From positions 2,790,001 through 2,854,000 of the forward strand of contig OZ241742.1 in the NCBI GenBank assembly GCA_965200955.1: DNA of 64,000 bases, written 5' to 3'. The notes beneath the pieces were generated by a model that did not search any database, had not been told where the DNA came from, and was given only the letters and a program-made list of their open reading frames with translations. The translations under genes and the position numbers were made by a program. The stretch is from Bin80 sp026708685. Lineage in GTDB: Bacteria > Bacteroidota > Rhodothermia > Rhodothermales > Bin80. Shown in pieces: positions 46,345 through 54,909 of the stretch (its first letter is position 1; the number at the start of each line of letters is the position of its first letter).

Positions 46345-48639
46345 TTACGTTAGAAAAAAGCCAGTAATTTTATCTTGGATTTTTTCATCAAGGCATTTGA
46401 TCTGTCTTACACGAAGATCAATGCCCTGTTCTAGGTTGACAATCTCTTTTTGCTTAGAAATAGAAGGCAATGGAATTTTCATCTTGGCAAAGTCCTCGTA
46501 GGGTAAGCCTGCACGTGCTACTCCTTTCATTAAGTCCTGTGCGGAAGAAATAAAAAACTCACTCCTCAATACATTGAATAAATAATCATGTAGAACTCTG
46601 GTTTCATCTATTGAGAACACAACATATATTGGTGAAACTGCAAACGGATAAGGGCATCTATTCCATCCATAATTTCCAATATCAGCACCTTCTTTTCTGT
46701 ACACAAATTGACCCGGCATCACTAATTTATACTTGCTGCGATCAGAAGACTGGAATTCTTTTTTGTAATATTCTTTCTTTGGAACAAGTCCACCTTCATT
46801 TCTTGCTCGTGCAGCAACAGTTCCAACTTCATACATTATGTAGTCAGATCCTGCTTTCAGTTTCGACTCTGTTGTAATAGTACCAAGATATTCAGCATTC
46901 TCACATTGCAAACCTGAACTAAAAAAAGGAACCATGCAGTGGCCTGAATCTTTGATGCTATCAAGGGTAACTACTTTGAACTTGTTGTGATCACCCGACT
47001 TTCTGTGCATGAGATAAATATCGAGGTCATTTTGTCCATTTTTGTCAGGTTTTCTGTGAGTTGCAAATGTAAAACCGTCTTTTTTTACCTTGAAAAACCA
47101 GTAATCTTTCTGCCCCCCCCCATTTTTTAACTTCTTGATTTCTGTGAGATACACAATATTTGTTTTTACAGTTTTACTGTAAGGAGAGAAAACCCCTGGC
47201 GGCAATGAAATCACAGTGTGCACGGTTGAATTCGTAAAAATGTATTCCCGTAGACGATCATAATTTTCGTTTCTGTTAACCAGTACATCATCACCACAAA
47301 TTAGAACCACCCTCCCCCTCTCGGCTTCTGGATCTATACATTTCATACAGTGTTGCACGCAGATACTGTTTCCATTATCAGTGACTACATCGTACAGATT
47401 TCCATGTTCAGTTGATTGACTAAATGGCATATTAGTGATCACTACATCATATTTTCCTTTTGCCATATCTAATGATTCCAAAGAATCACATCGAGAAACA
47501 TTGCTATGTCCGTCACCCATTAGAATCATGTTCATTTTGGCAATTTTGTAATTCATCGTAATTTCATTTCCATATATTGATAATTCTCTTAACCTCTGAT
47601 TATTTGACTGATTACGTATCATTTTTGAGTGCATGTGCTTGAATGCCTCAATAAGCATGCCTCCTGTCCCACAAAAAGGATCATAAACCTTTTCACCTAC
47701 TTGTGGATTTGCAATCTTGACACAGGTTTTAACTATATGTCTTGGTGTAAAATACTCACCTAGATCATTGTTATGTGTACTGATGTATTTTCTCAAAAAG
47801 AATTCAAACGCGTCTCCCTTGATATCGGAACTGACATCAGTAAGATACAAGGGATCTATAATGTCAATGATTTTTTTGAGATTGGTGGGCTTCCTAATTT
47901 CAAGATTTTTAAATATGTCATGTCCATATTTTTTTGCAAAGAAACCCAGTACACTGTCATTAACAAAACTGAGCAATTCATCTCCATGCTTATCCCTAAA
48001 AGAATCCCACAAAAAAGCTTTCGGAATTGTGGAGTTAAAATTGCCTTGTTCACATTCAATCTCGCTAACGAGTTTAAGAAAAAGTATATTTGCAAATTCG
48101 CAGAACCTGTCTCTTCCAGATTGCACTCCATCACTTCTAAGAACATTGTTGGCTAATTCAAAAACATTGATCAACTCATTTCTTGATTTAATAACTTTCC
48201 GATCTCTTGTTTCGATCTCATGATGACCTTGTGTAACATATTTCAAGGCTAGGGATTCTCTAATAAATTCATCAATTTTTTCACCATCCTTAAAAAGCGG
48301 CAATCCCGAAGATATGTATCTGGTTTTTGTATACACACCATCGGATGCAAAAACAATAGGTGCGTTCAACATACGACAGTAATCACTCCCCTGATCAAGT
48401 GCTTTCTCAAGATTACGATTAGGTCGCTTGGCTTCAATAACTATTAGAGGTTGATCTGTACCAGTTTGGTACAACACATAATCTGGGGCAGCCCTTCCCA
48501 ACGCCATCCTTTGTTGAGAAGTTTTTGCCGTCTGCTTCCATACATTTCTTTTGGCACTCTTAGGGTGATCATCCCAATCAAGGTTTTGTAACTGATTATC
48601 AATTAGAGTTTCCGTATCACGTTCTACAGCAATGCTCAT
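46345..48639 (-). CDS. Single-chain restriction-modification protein (nuclease-methylase-specificity fusion)
   Basis: 764 residues. About 1-130: HSDR_N-like PD-(D/E)XK nuclease (RAAPDYVLY...PLIVIEAKRP, D and E-x-K in place). About 150-560: type I HsdM-like N6-adenine methylase with helical N-domain, motif I YDPFCGTGGML (near 317) and motif IV NMPF (near 400; the usual form is NPPF). About 580-764: one HsdS-like target recognition unit (KYKLVMPGQFVYRKEGADIG, KMKIPLPSISKQKEIV). There is no helicase motor, so it is a type IIG-like enzyme rather than type I. The frame is complete. It lies 25 bases or so upstream of an OLD-nuclease fragment. Confidence 0.85.
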   Translation of the reverse strand: MSIAVERDTETLIDNQLQNLDWDDHPKSAKRNVWKQTAKTSQQRMALGRAAPDYVLYQTGTDQPLIVIEAKRPNRNLEKALDQGSDYCRMLNAPIVFASDGVYTKTRYISSGLPLFKDGEKIDEFIRESLALKYVTQGHHEIETRDRKVIKSRNELINVFELANNVLRSDGVQSGRDRFCEFANILFLKLVSEIECEQGNFNSTIPKAFLWDSFRDKHGDELLSFVNDSVLGFFAKKYGHDIFKNLEIRKPTNLKKIIDIIDPLYLTDVSSDIKGDAFEFFLRKYISTHNNDLGEYFTPRHIVKTCVKIANPQVGEKVYDPFCGTGGMLIEAFKHMHSKMIRNQSNNQRLRELSIYGNEITMNYKIAKMNMILMGDGHSNVSRCDSLESLDMAKGKYDVVITNMPFSQSTEHGNLYDVVTDNGNSICVQHCMKCIDPEAERGRVVLICGDDVLVNRNENYDRLREYIFTNSTVHTVISLPPGVFSPYSKTVKTNIVYLTEIKKLKNGGGQKDYWFFKVKKDGFTFATHRKPDKNGQNDLDIYLMHRKSGDHNKFKVVTLDSIKDSGHCMVPFFSSGLQCENAEYLGTITTESKLKAGSDYIMYEVGTVAARARNEGGLVPKKEYYKKEFQSSDRSKYKLVMPGQFVYRKEGADIGNYGWNRCPYPFAVSPIYVVFSIDETRVLHDYLFNVLRSEFFISSAQDLMKGVARAGLPYEDFAKMKIPLPSISKQKEIVNLEQGIDLRVRQIKCLDEKIQDKITGFFLT

Positions 48640-48712
48640 ATCCTTGTACCGTTGTACACAAAATGAGAATGGGAAATAATCTAATAACTGGCAGAGATAA
48701 ACGTAGCGTTAC

Positions 48713-49087
48713 TCACTCAAAGTCATTATATACTACAGGTATGTCACGTCCCCGGTAGTTTTCAAATTTACCTTGTACAATGGTACATTCAAATCTCTTA
48801 AAGAACGAAAAGAATTCGGACATTTCCATTTTAAGACGAATGCCCCGTAGTGTCTCATTTAAGGAATCTCCAAGATCAAAACTTATTGCAAAAATAAACT
48901 CTTCAGTACTTATCAATTCTTTCTGTACTAAAAAATTCTTAAATGACGTAAATTCACCACCGTCGCACTGGTCAGCAACGACTGTCCCCGTATAGTCGTT
49001 GTATTGGACTGAGGCGGGATGACCTAAGTTCTCCATAATCAAAAATGGTTTGATGTGGTTAAAAAAAGAGGTGTATTCCGAATCCAT
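48713..49087 (-). CDS. Hypothetical protein, 124 aa
   Basis: Start chosen at MDSEYTSFFNHIKPFLIMENLGH; an upstream ATG at 49120 reaches almost to the next gene. Soluble, mixed alpha/beta, ending FECTIVQGKFENYRGRDIPVVYNDFE. It precedes the restriction-modification gene by 73 bases on the same strand and could be co-expressed with it. Family not recognised. Confidence 0.55.
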   Translation of the reverse strand: MDSEYTSFFNHIKPFLIMENLGHPASVQYNDYTGTVVADQCDGGEFTSFKNFLVQKELISTEEFIFAISFDLGDSLNETLRGIRLKMEMSEFFSFFKRFECTIVQGKFENYRGRDIPVVYNDFE

Positions 49088-49125
49088 AGACTGGAATACA
49101 CCTCTGTAAAGAATTACCACACAGA

Positions 49126-50520
49126 TTACTTCACGAGTGTCATTTTACCACTGAGGCGGTTTCCTGCGACATCCAGTTGATATACATAGGAACCCGAGGG
49201 TAAATCGGTTGCATTAAAGGTGGCAGTATACTTACCAGCAACTAAATGCTCATCTACAAGTGTAGCAACTTCCCTGCCTAACAAGTCATAGACTTTGAGC
49301 GATGCAAGGCCAGCATCTCTCATCTCAAACTCAATATTCGTCTGTGGATTGAAAGGGTTCGGGTAGTTTTGAGACAAAGTGAATCCATCAGGAATTTCTA
49401 AAGGATCACGCTGAATATTCGTCACCTGACCACGCATGAATCTCTTCACCGAAATCACTCCACCAGTATCATAAAGACCTACATATGCATAAATTCCATC
49501 AGGTGAGAAACCAATAGCACGAGTTTTTTGTCCATCATACTCGCCGGGTAGGTTATAATTAAGACTATCAACTAGCTCGTCTGTCGCTGGATCAATACCA
49601 TACCAAGTTAAGACAGTGTAGTCTTCGTAGTAGTCTAAATTATCTGGATTACCTGCACCGCAACATGATGGAGCATTTCCGAACCAAATGTGCCCAGTTA
49701 TAGGATGACGAGTACTGGATTCAGAAACAAGTCCTTCATGAACAAACCCAGTAGTATCCGTGTCAGTAATTGTGAAATCAGTTGTAAATGGAGAGAACTC
49801 ATCAGGACGAGTAAACTTTACAAGGCCGTGTCTTGGCCAAGCAATAGAGAGGCCCCAATAGACTGAATTCCCATCAGCAGAGACTGATAGGTTTCTTCCG
49901 ATTCCAGGCTTGCCTTTACCTCCGGCATCAGTAGAAGTAACTACTGTTCCTGCAAAATTAAAATCAGAGGTATAAATGGGTATAGCACTACCAGAGGCAC
50001 CAACACTTGCGAAATATATATTGCCATTTGCATCAATTCCAGGTGATGCGGGAGAATAGGGATCAATATTCGTTGTACCCGAGACCTCACCAGTTTTGTG
50101 GTCAAATCTATATATGTCCCCAGTCGAGCCTGATGTTCTTGCCACCACAATTATGTCTCCGTTATGATCTGTCTGAACACCACTAATAAAAGGATTTGGG
50201 AAACTACCAAGAGTATCGCCTCCAAGAGTATGGATTGGATCCATTGCTAACGTACCATCGGGGTTATAGACGTAGAGGGGAGCTGACTGGAAAGGGTTTC
50301 CATTGGCATCTTCCAATGTATCCCCCTTCATGTCTAAAGCCCAATCTCTCACGGACTGGTCAATCCAAACCTTCCCTTCAGCATCCACAGCTATCCCATG
50401 GGTCGCTAAGGTAAACGATGAATCGGGGGGGAATGGCCCCATGTCAATCCAATTTTGAGCACTCACCGTAGTGCTGAAGAGTGCGATAGAAGCTACAAGT
50501 AGAAACGTTTTACGAATCAT
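49126..50520 (-). CDS. Secreted beta-propeller protein with T9SS sorting domain
   Basis: 464 residues from MIRKTFLLVASIALFSTTVSAQ (an ATG 11 codons upstream is less likely). Signal peptide at 1-22. The body is built of propeller-like blades, with repeated G-I-A-V-D-A-E-G-K-V-W-I, G-V-Q-T-D-H-N-G-D-I and F-S-P-D-G-I-Y-A-Y-V patterns. The C-terminal ~80 residues are a classic sorting domain: GFTLSQNYPNPFNPQTNIEF, VYDLLGREVATLVDE and LPSGSYVYQLDV. It is likely exported through T9SS and attached to, or released from, the cell surface. Last gene of the TonB/PorV operon. Confidence 0.9.
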   Translation of the reverse strand: MIRKTFLLVASIALFSTTVSAQNWIDMGPFPPDSSFTLATHGIAVDAEGKVWIDQSVRDWALDMKGDTLEDANGNPFQSAPLYVYNPDGTLAMDPIHTLGGDTLGSFPNPFISGVQTDHNGDIIVVARTSGSTGDIYRFDHKTGEVSGTTNIDPYSPASPGIDANGNIYFASVGASGSAIPIYTSDFNFAGTVVTSTDAGGKGKPGIGRNLSVSADGNSVYWGLSIAWPRHGLVKFTRPDEFSPFTTDFTITDTDTTGFVHEGLVSESSTRHPITGHIWFGNAPSCCGAGNPDNLDYYEDYTVLTWYGIDPATDELVDSLNYNLPGEYDGQKTRAIGFSPDGIYAYVGLYDTGGVISVKRFMRGQVTNIQRDPLEIPDGFTLSQNYPNPFNPQTNIEFEMRDAGLASLKVYDLLGREVATLVDEHLVAGKYTATFNATDLPSGSYVYQLDVAGNRLSGKMTLVK

Positions 50521-50594
50521 GATAAAATGAGTTAGTTTTGAGAAAAAATTCAAAAGTTAGGGTAAATATACAACAATCATCATTAAGTTGCAAA

Positions 50595-51764
50595 TTACCG
50601 GTTGCCAATACGGCGGGTCTTAATACGAATGATGCCCGATGAAAGGGTATCAGACGAATTGGTCGATGCGAAAAGTTGATCCTCTATCCCCCAAGCAAAT
50701 TGGCGGGCAGGCTGAGTGATGACATCGGGATACAAGACATCATCATCACCGTCAGGGTTGATCAAAAGAACTGGATCCGTATCATCTACCCCTACATATA
50801 AGTGACCATCCGCAGAGAATGCAAGGGCATACGGAGTTACATCAGAAGATCCAAAATCATGGAAATCCTCTGCCATACCTAAATTACCAGTTGCATCCAT
50901 TGGAAATCTCCAAATCATACCTTGATCGTCTTGTACGCCCGCAACATAAAGATGATCACCAAAGAGAACAAGATCACGAACATCTGGCTCAAAATCAAAT
51001 GTATGAATAGATTTATCTGGGTCAACACGATAAATATCAGCGTTAATTCCAGAGGTCCACACGCGATTATTAGAGTCAATGGCAATAGAATTTAACCTAG
51101 TTGTGGAATTGGGTATGACTGCAAACACCGCAAAATTTGTACCATCCTTCGGAGCAGAAAAGAGAGCACGTACGGAACGAACAGCGAACAGTGCATTGTC
51201 GGATCCAAACTCAATATCTGTCCAAGGGAATGTGGAGATAATATAATCACTACGTTCACCTTCGGGGGTAATTTTAATGATTCCAACTGCTAAGTTGAAG
51301 GCTACCAATGAAGCGTACAGATTCCCATCATCATCGGTGGCAATCCCGTAAATATCTTCAAAATCTTTGACATCTCCAAATTCAATGAACGGAGCATCCA
51401 ATCCGTAAGCAACACTGTTACTAAAATTCTCAGCTCCCACAACCGACATGCGAAGTTGCAGTTCAGGTTGTGGGCTATTTGGTGCAAACACCTGAAGTTG
51501 GGTTGCAGTAGATTCTAATACATTGGCACGATCCGTACCAAAATAGACAAGGTTGTCAGTGGGTTGCGTAGAAAAATTACTACCTGTAATTGTAATCACA
51601 TCAACCCCAGCCAACGCACTGCCCTCAGGTGAAACCGTATCGATTGTAGGATCAGAAAGACTACTGCGGTCAGGATCGTAGAGGCTGGGAGCTGTTCCAG
51701 AGTCACAACCACTGCTCACCAGTAGGAATGCCAACACGAAACTAATCAGATAACAATGGTTCAT
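50595..51764 (-). CDS. Lipoprotein with IPT/TIG domain and propeller
   Basis: 389 residues from MNHCYLISFVLAFLLVSSGCDSG, which is a proper lipoprotein signal with lipobox LVSSGC; the frame extends 29 codons upstream without sense. Residues about 40-120 form an IPT/TIG immunoglobulin-like domain (PTIDTVSPEGSALAGVDVITITGSNF). The rest is an NHL/SMP-like propeller (IYGIATDDDGNLYASL, ALAFSADGHLYVGVDD). It is tethered to the outer membrane and encoded 4 bases after the PorV-like gene, so probably works at the surface with the TonB receptor and propeller protein. Confidence 0.88.
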   Translation of the reverse strand: MNHCYLISFVLAFLLVSSGCDSGTAPSLYDPDRSSLSDPTIDTVSPEGSALAGVDVITITGSNFSTQPTDNLVYFGTDRANVLESTATQLQVFAPNSPQPELQLRMSVVGAENFSNSVAYGLDAPFIEFGDVKDFEDIYGIATDDDGNLYASLVAFNLAVGIIKITPEGERSDYIISTFPWTDIEFGSDNALFAVRSVRALFSAPKDGTNFAVFAVIPNSTTRLNSIAIDSNNRVWTSGINADIYRVDPDKSIHTFDFEPDVRDLVLFGDHLYVAGVQDDQGMIWRFPMDATGNLGMAEDFHDFGSSDVTPYALAFSADGHLYVGVDDTDPVLLINPDGDDDVLYPDVITQPARQFAWGIEDQLFASTNSSDTLSSGIIRIKTRRIGNR

Positions 51765-51768
51765 CAGG

Positions 51769-52773
51769 CTACAATGAAAATCTGAAGGCGATACGATGAA
51801 CATTGGAAAACACACCAAAGTCCGTGTACGAGTAGTCAGCACCAAAGCCAAACCTGTTCAATGACTGCTTTAAGCCAACACCAAAGGTAATCCCTTGCTC
51901 ATCGGTAGGGAATGCATAGCCAGCACGAAGAATGAACGTCTGAAGGAAGGTATACTCCCCCCCTACCTTGATCTGCTCCGAGTAATCACGCGGGTTCGCC
52001 GCATCCACCGATAGGAGGAATTCATGCACAGTGGATCCCTGATTAATGAGATCCATCATATTCATGGAGACACCGATGTTGAGTGTCAACGGTAAGGCTA
52101 CCCCCTCTTCACTGAATGTGATCTCTGGGGCAAAATTGCGAGCACTCACTGCAAAATTCAAACTACGGAATCCGGTCTTGTATAACACACCAAAGTCATA
52201 GGCCAAAACACGCTCTTCTACATTCTCACGCATATACTCCCCTTCCCCATCCATGCCAATCACGGAATTAGCCAAATACTGATTGACCATCTTGACCTGT
52301 AACCCGACCGAAAAACGATCCGAAAACTTCCGTGCATAGCCAACACCATAACTCCAAGCAGAAGGCGAAAACGTCCCTACATCTAGAAAGCCCTGATCAT
52401 TATCAAACCGGATCGTTTCTTCCAAATCACCATAGTCCACCATCAACACTGAAAATCCAATCACCCCAAATCGCCCCGAACCAGGCCGAAACGACAGACT
52501 AGCCACCGAATAATTGATCTCTGCAATCCATTGCGTCTGTCCAACAATAATATCCAAATTACTTTCCTGCCATGCCATCCCACTTGGATTGTAAAAAAGT
52601 GAGGTAGCACCATGACTCACCGCGGTCAAGGCATCTCCTAATGCAGCTGCACGAGGGTCCACAGATACGGACAGAAACTTCATGGCCGTCTGAGCAAGTT
52701 TTTGCTGTTGTGCAGTAACCGAACCCACGGTCACGACCATCAGAATCAGCAATAAGTAAGTCAATCGCTTCAT
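51769..52773 (-). CDS. PorV/PorQ-family outer-membrane protein
   Basis: 334 residues, signal peptide MKRLTYLLLILMVVTVGSVTAQ. The mature start, AMKFLSVSVDPRAAALGDALTAVSHGATSLFYNPSGMA, is the strong signature of the PorV/UPF0164 family. The rest alternates barrel strands, ending in a Phe-x-Phe (RIAFRFSL) as outer-membrane barrels do. PorV shuttles T9SS cargo from the translocon; members inside nutrient loci may serve a specific set of cargoes, here perhaps the neighbouring sorting-domain proteins. Spaced 6 bases from the upstream gene. Confidence 0.88.
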   Translation of the reverse strand: MKRLTYLLLILMVVTVGSVTAQQQKLAQTAMKFLSVSVDPRAAALGDALTAVSHGATSLFYNPSGMAWQESNLDIIVGQTQWIAEINYSVASLSFRPGSGRFGVIGFSVLMVDYGDLEETIRFDNDQGFLDVGTFSPSAWSYGVGYARKFSDRFSVGLQVKMVNQYLANSVIGMDGEGEYMRENVEERVLAYDFGVLYKTGFRSLNFAVSARNFAPEITFSEEGVALPLTLNIGVSMNMMDLINQGSTVHEFLLSVDAANPRDYSEQIKVGGEYTFLQTFILRAGYAFPTDEQGITFGVGLKQSLNRFGFGADYSYTDFGVFSNVHRIAFRFSL

Positions 52774-52779
52774 CTGGCC

Positions 52780-54909
52780 TTAGCGTATAATCACAAACTT
52801 CTTGATAATCCTCTCACCCGTATCTAAATCGGTAATCACAGCAATGTATAACCCACTGGATACAATCTGTCTTGATGAAGTCGTGTGATCCCAGAATTCA
52901 TCTCCACTACCATCTACATGCTCAATCTCATCTACGAGTTCACCCAGATCGGTATAGATCGTAATCGTACAGCGACCTGGAATATTAAAAAAGGCAAGCT
53001 TGTCCGTCTGATCTGGAAATCGCACAAACGGACTGGAACCGATATTAAATGGATTCGGCACAATCCGTACATCCGAAAGCGATGCACCCGCCGGTCGCTT
53101 CAAGCGCGTGGGTGTATACGTTTGCGTAGAATAACGCGAACTTCGCAAAGATCGGCCACTGGGCGTAAGACCAGTGCCGTTATTTTGGCTACCACTTCCT
53201 ACGGCAACCATGTAGTAATAGTAATCAATGCCTCGAATCGGGGTGGTATCTTCAAAACTAGTATCACCTGATGAGGCCGTATGCACAAGGGTATACGTAC
53301 TATCAAAGCGTCCCTGTGCACGATAGATCTCCCAACTCTCAGGCAATGCCTCGGTAGCATGTGGAGACCAGCTCAGCAGAATACGATCCCCTCCCCCATC
53401 AACCTCAAAGACACTCGGTGGAGCGGGTTCACGAGGAATGGTATATCCTGATTCATAGTTGGCAAGAGCCCTTCGAAACGTTTGAAACAACGAATCTCTA
53501 CTCGTAAATACCCATTCATTCTTGGTCATCGTATGAGATTGTCCACCAAATGCATAGGTAATGGGTGAACTATCACTTGCTCCCGATTCTTTATAGGCCC
53601 GACCAATTGCACTATTCGCTTCTCGGCTCAACCCAGCTGCGGCCTCGGCGATCACGATGCGTATGCTTTCGCCTGGAGCCATCGTGTAAGGGCCATAGCC
53701 GTTCGCATTCGAGTATCCACCAGGCGTTCCCAGACTTGGATCCCCAACAGGATCCAAAAACCCAGATAGGCCGCTTGGCTCTACAACATCAGCATGACGA
53801 GGCTCTTTATGTCCAGCCGACATTACCTCGTATTCAACTTCCATTTTTGAAGGATTGAATGCATCATTCTGAGAGGTGTAAGGATCATCAGATCCAATCC
53901 ATGAAGTCGTTGTCGGTTGATTAGGATCATCCGTCTGATCCGATGGAGATGTGTCAGCATGTAAGGTAACCACACCAACAAACTGAGAGGCACCAAGGCG
54001 ACCTGTTGTGTCCGTTGGTGCAATATTCACGGCAGGAAGTGCTTGAGGCAAGATGGGTCCACCAAGATTGTCATAAGCATTAAAGGGTGGAAAATTACCA
54101 TGCCATACATACTGTGCCCTAAAATTCTCATCTGGAGGGTCCACCTTGACACCATCTCCACGAGTATCCAACATAGCATTGAGTCCCCAACTCGTTCCAT
54201 TTCCAATGACATATCGAGTCTCCTTCGCTACCGAGAGCCTCCACTGAAAAAAGAAATAAACTCCCTCCAGCGTCTGATTGGGAAGTTCTATCTCTGGATC
54301 ATCGTCTGTATTTCCTGTGTTGGTGAACGTGTACTCAAGAATATGATAATTATCATGATATTCTTGTGTGAACTGTAGAATCCTACGCTCCATGGAAATT
54401 CCAAGAAGCGAGTTGGTCTCGTTCACAATCATGACATCTGATTCAATCGTAGCGTCATCAAAATCCGTAGCCATAGACGCTTCTGGTTCTGTAATCGCTC
54501 CATCAACCAACACCGATGTAGGAGGCAGGCGGCTAATCAAATCAAATCGCAATGGAAAAAATTCTCCACCTCCAGATACCCGAGGTCCAACATGAACAAC
54601 ACGATAAGGATAATTCGTTCCGATGTCATCTGTGACATTCGTAGCACCTATCCATAAAGCCTTAGCAGCTTGAGAATCTCTAAACCGATAAATTCCAGGC
54701 CAACGTAGGCCATCTTGCTGTCGCCCTACAAAACCGCATACCTCACATTCACTACCAATTTCAGAATACCAGTTGTGAAGAGATCCAGCCGATAACCACT
54801 TATTGATAAACTGACCTTGCACTGGAAGAGATGCAATACATACGAATGCAAGTGCACTCACACTCGTCATACATCTGATCCAAAATGTTATCATGGAATG
54901 TTTCATCAA
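52780..54909 (-). CDS. Large secreted protein with C-terminal sorting-like domain
   Basis: 709 residues. Signal peptide at about 1-32 (SVSALAFVCIASLPVQGQ). The middle is beta-rich and without a family I can name. Around 510-570 is a fibronectin-III-like segment (PPSVFEVDGGGDRILLSWSP). The end, DVRIVPNPFNIGSSPFVRF, then ITIYTDLGELVDEIEH and SSGLYIAVITDLDTGERIIK, is a variant sorting domain. It begins at the stop of the TonB-receptor gene with no gap. Proteins of this type accompany TonB receptors and PorV proteins in Rhodothermota-like genomes. Confidence 0.82.
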   Translation of the reverse strand: MMKHSMITFWIRCMTSVSALAFVCIASLPVQGQFINKWLSAGSLHNWYSEIGSECEVCGFVGRQQDGLRWPGIYRFRDSQAAKALWIGATNVTDDIGTNYPYRVVHVGPRVSGGGEFFPLRFDLISRLPPTSVLVDGAITEPEASMATDFDDATIESDVMIVNETNSLLGISMERRILQFTQEYHDNYHILEYTFTNTGNTDDDPEIELPNQTLEGVYFFFQWRLSVAKETRYVIGNGTSWGLNAMLDTRGDGVKVDPPDENFRAQYVWHGNFPPFNAYDNLGGPILPQALPAVNIAPTDTTGRLGASQFVGVVTLHADTSPSDQTDDPNQPTTTSWIGSDDPYTSQNDAFNPSKMEVEYEVMSAGHKEPRHADVVEPSGLSGFLDPVGDPSLGTPGGYSNANGYGPYTMAPGESIRIVIAEAAAGLSREANSAIGRAYKESGASDSSPITYAFGGQSHTMTKNEWVFTSRDSLFQTFRRALANYESGYTIPREPAPPSVFEVDGGGDRILLSWSPHATEALPESWEIYRAQGRFDSTYTLVHTASSGDTSFEDTTPIRGIDYYYYMVAVGSGSQNNGTGLTPSGRSLRSSRYSTQTYTPTRLKRPAGASLSDVRIVPNPFNIGSSPFVRFPDQTDKLAFFNIPGRCTITIYTDLGELVDEIEHVDGSGDEFWDHTTSSRQIVSSGLYIAVITDLDTGERIIKKFVIIR

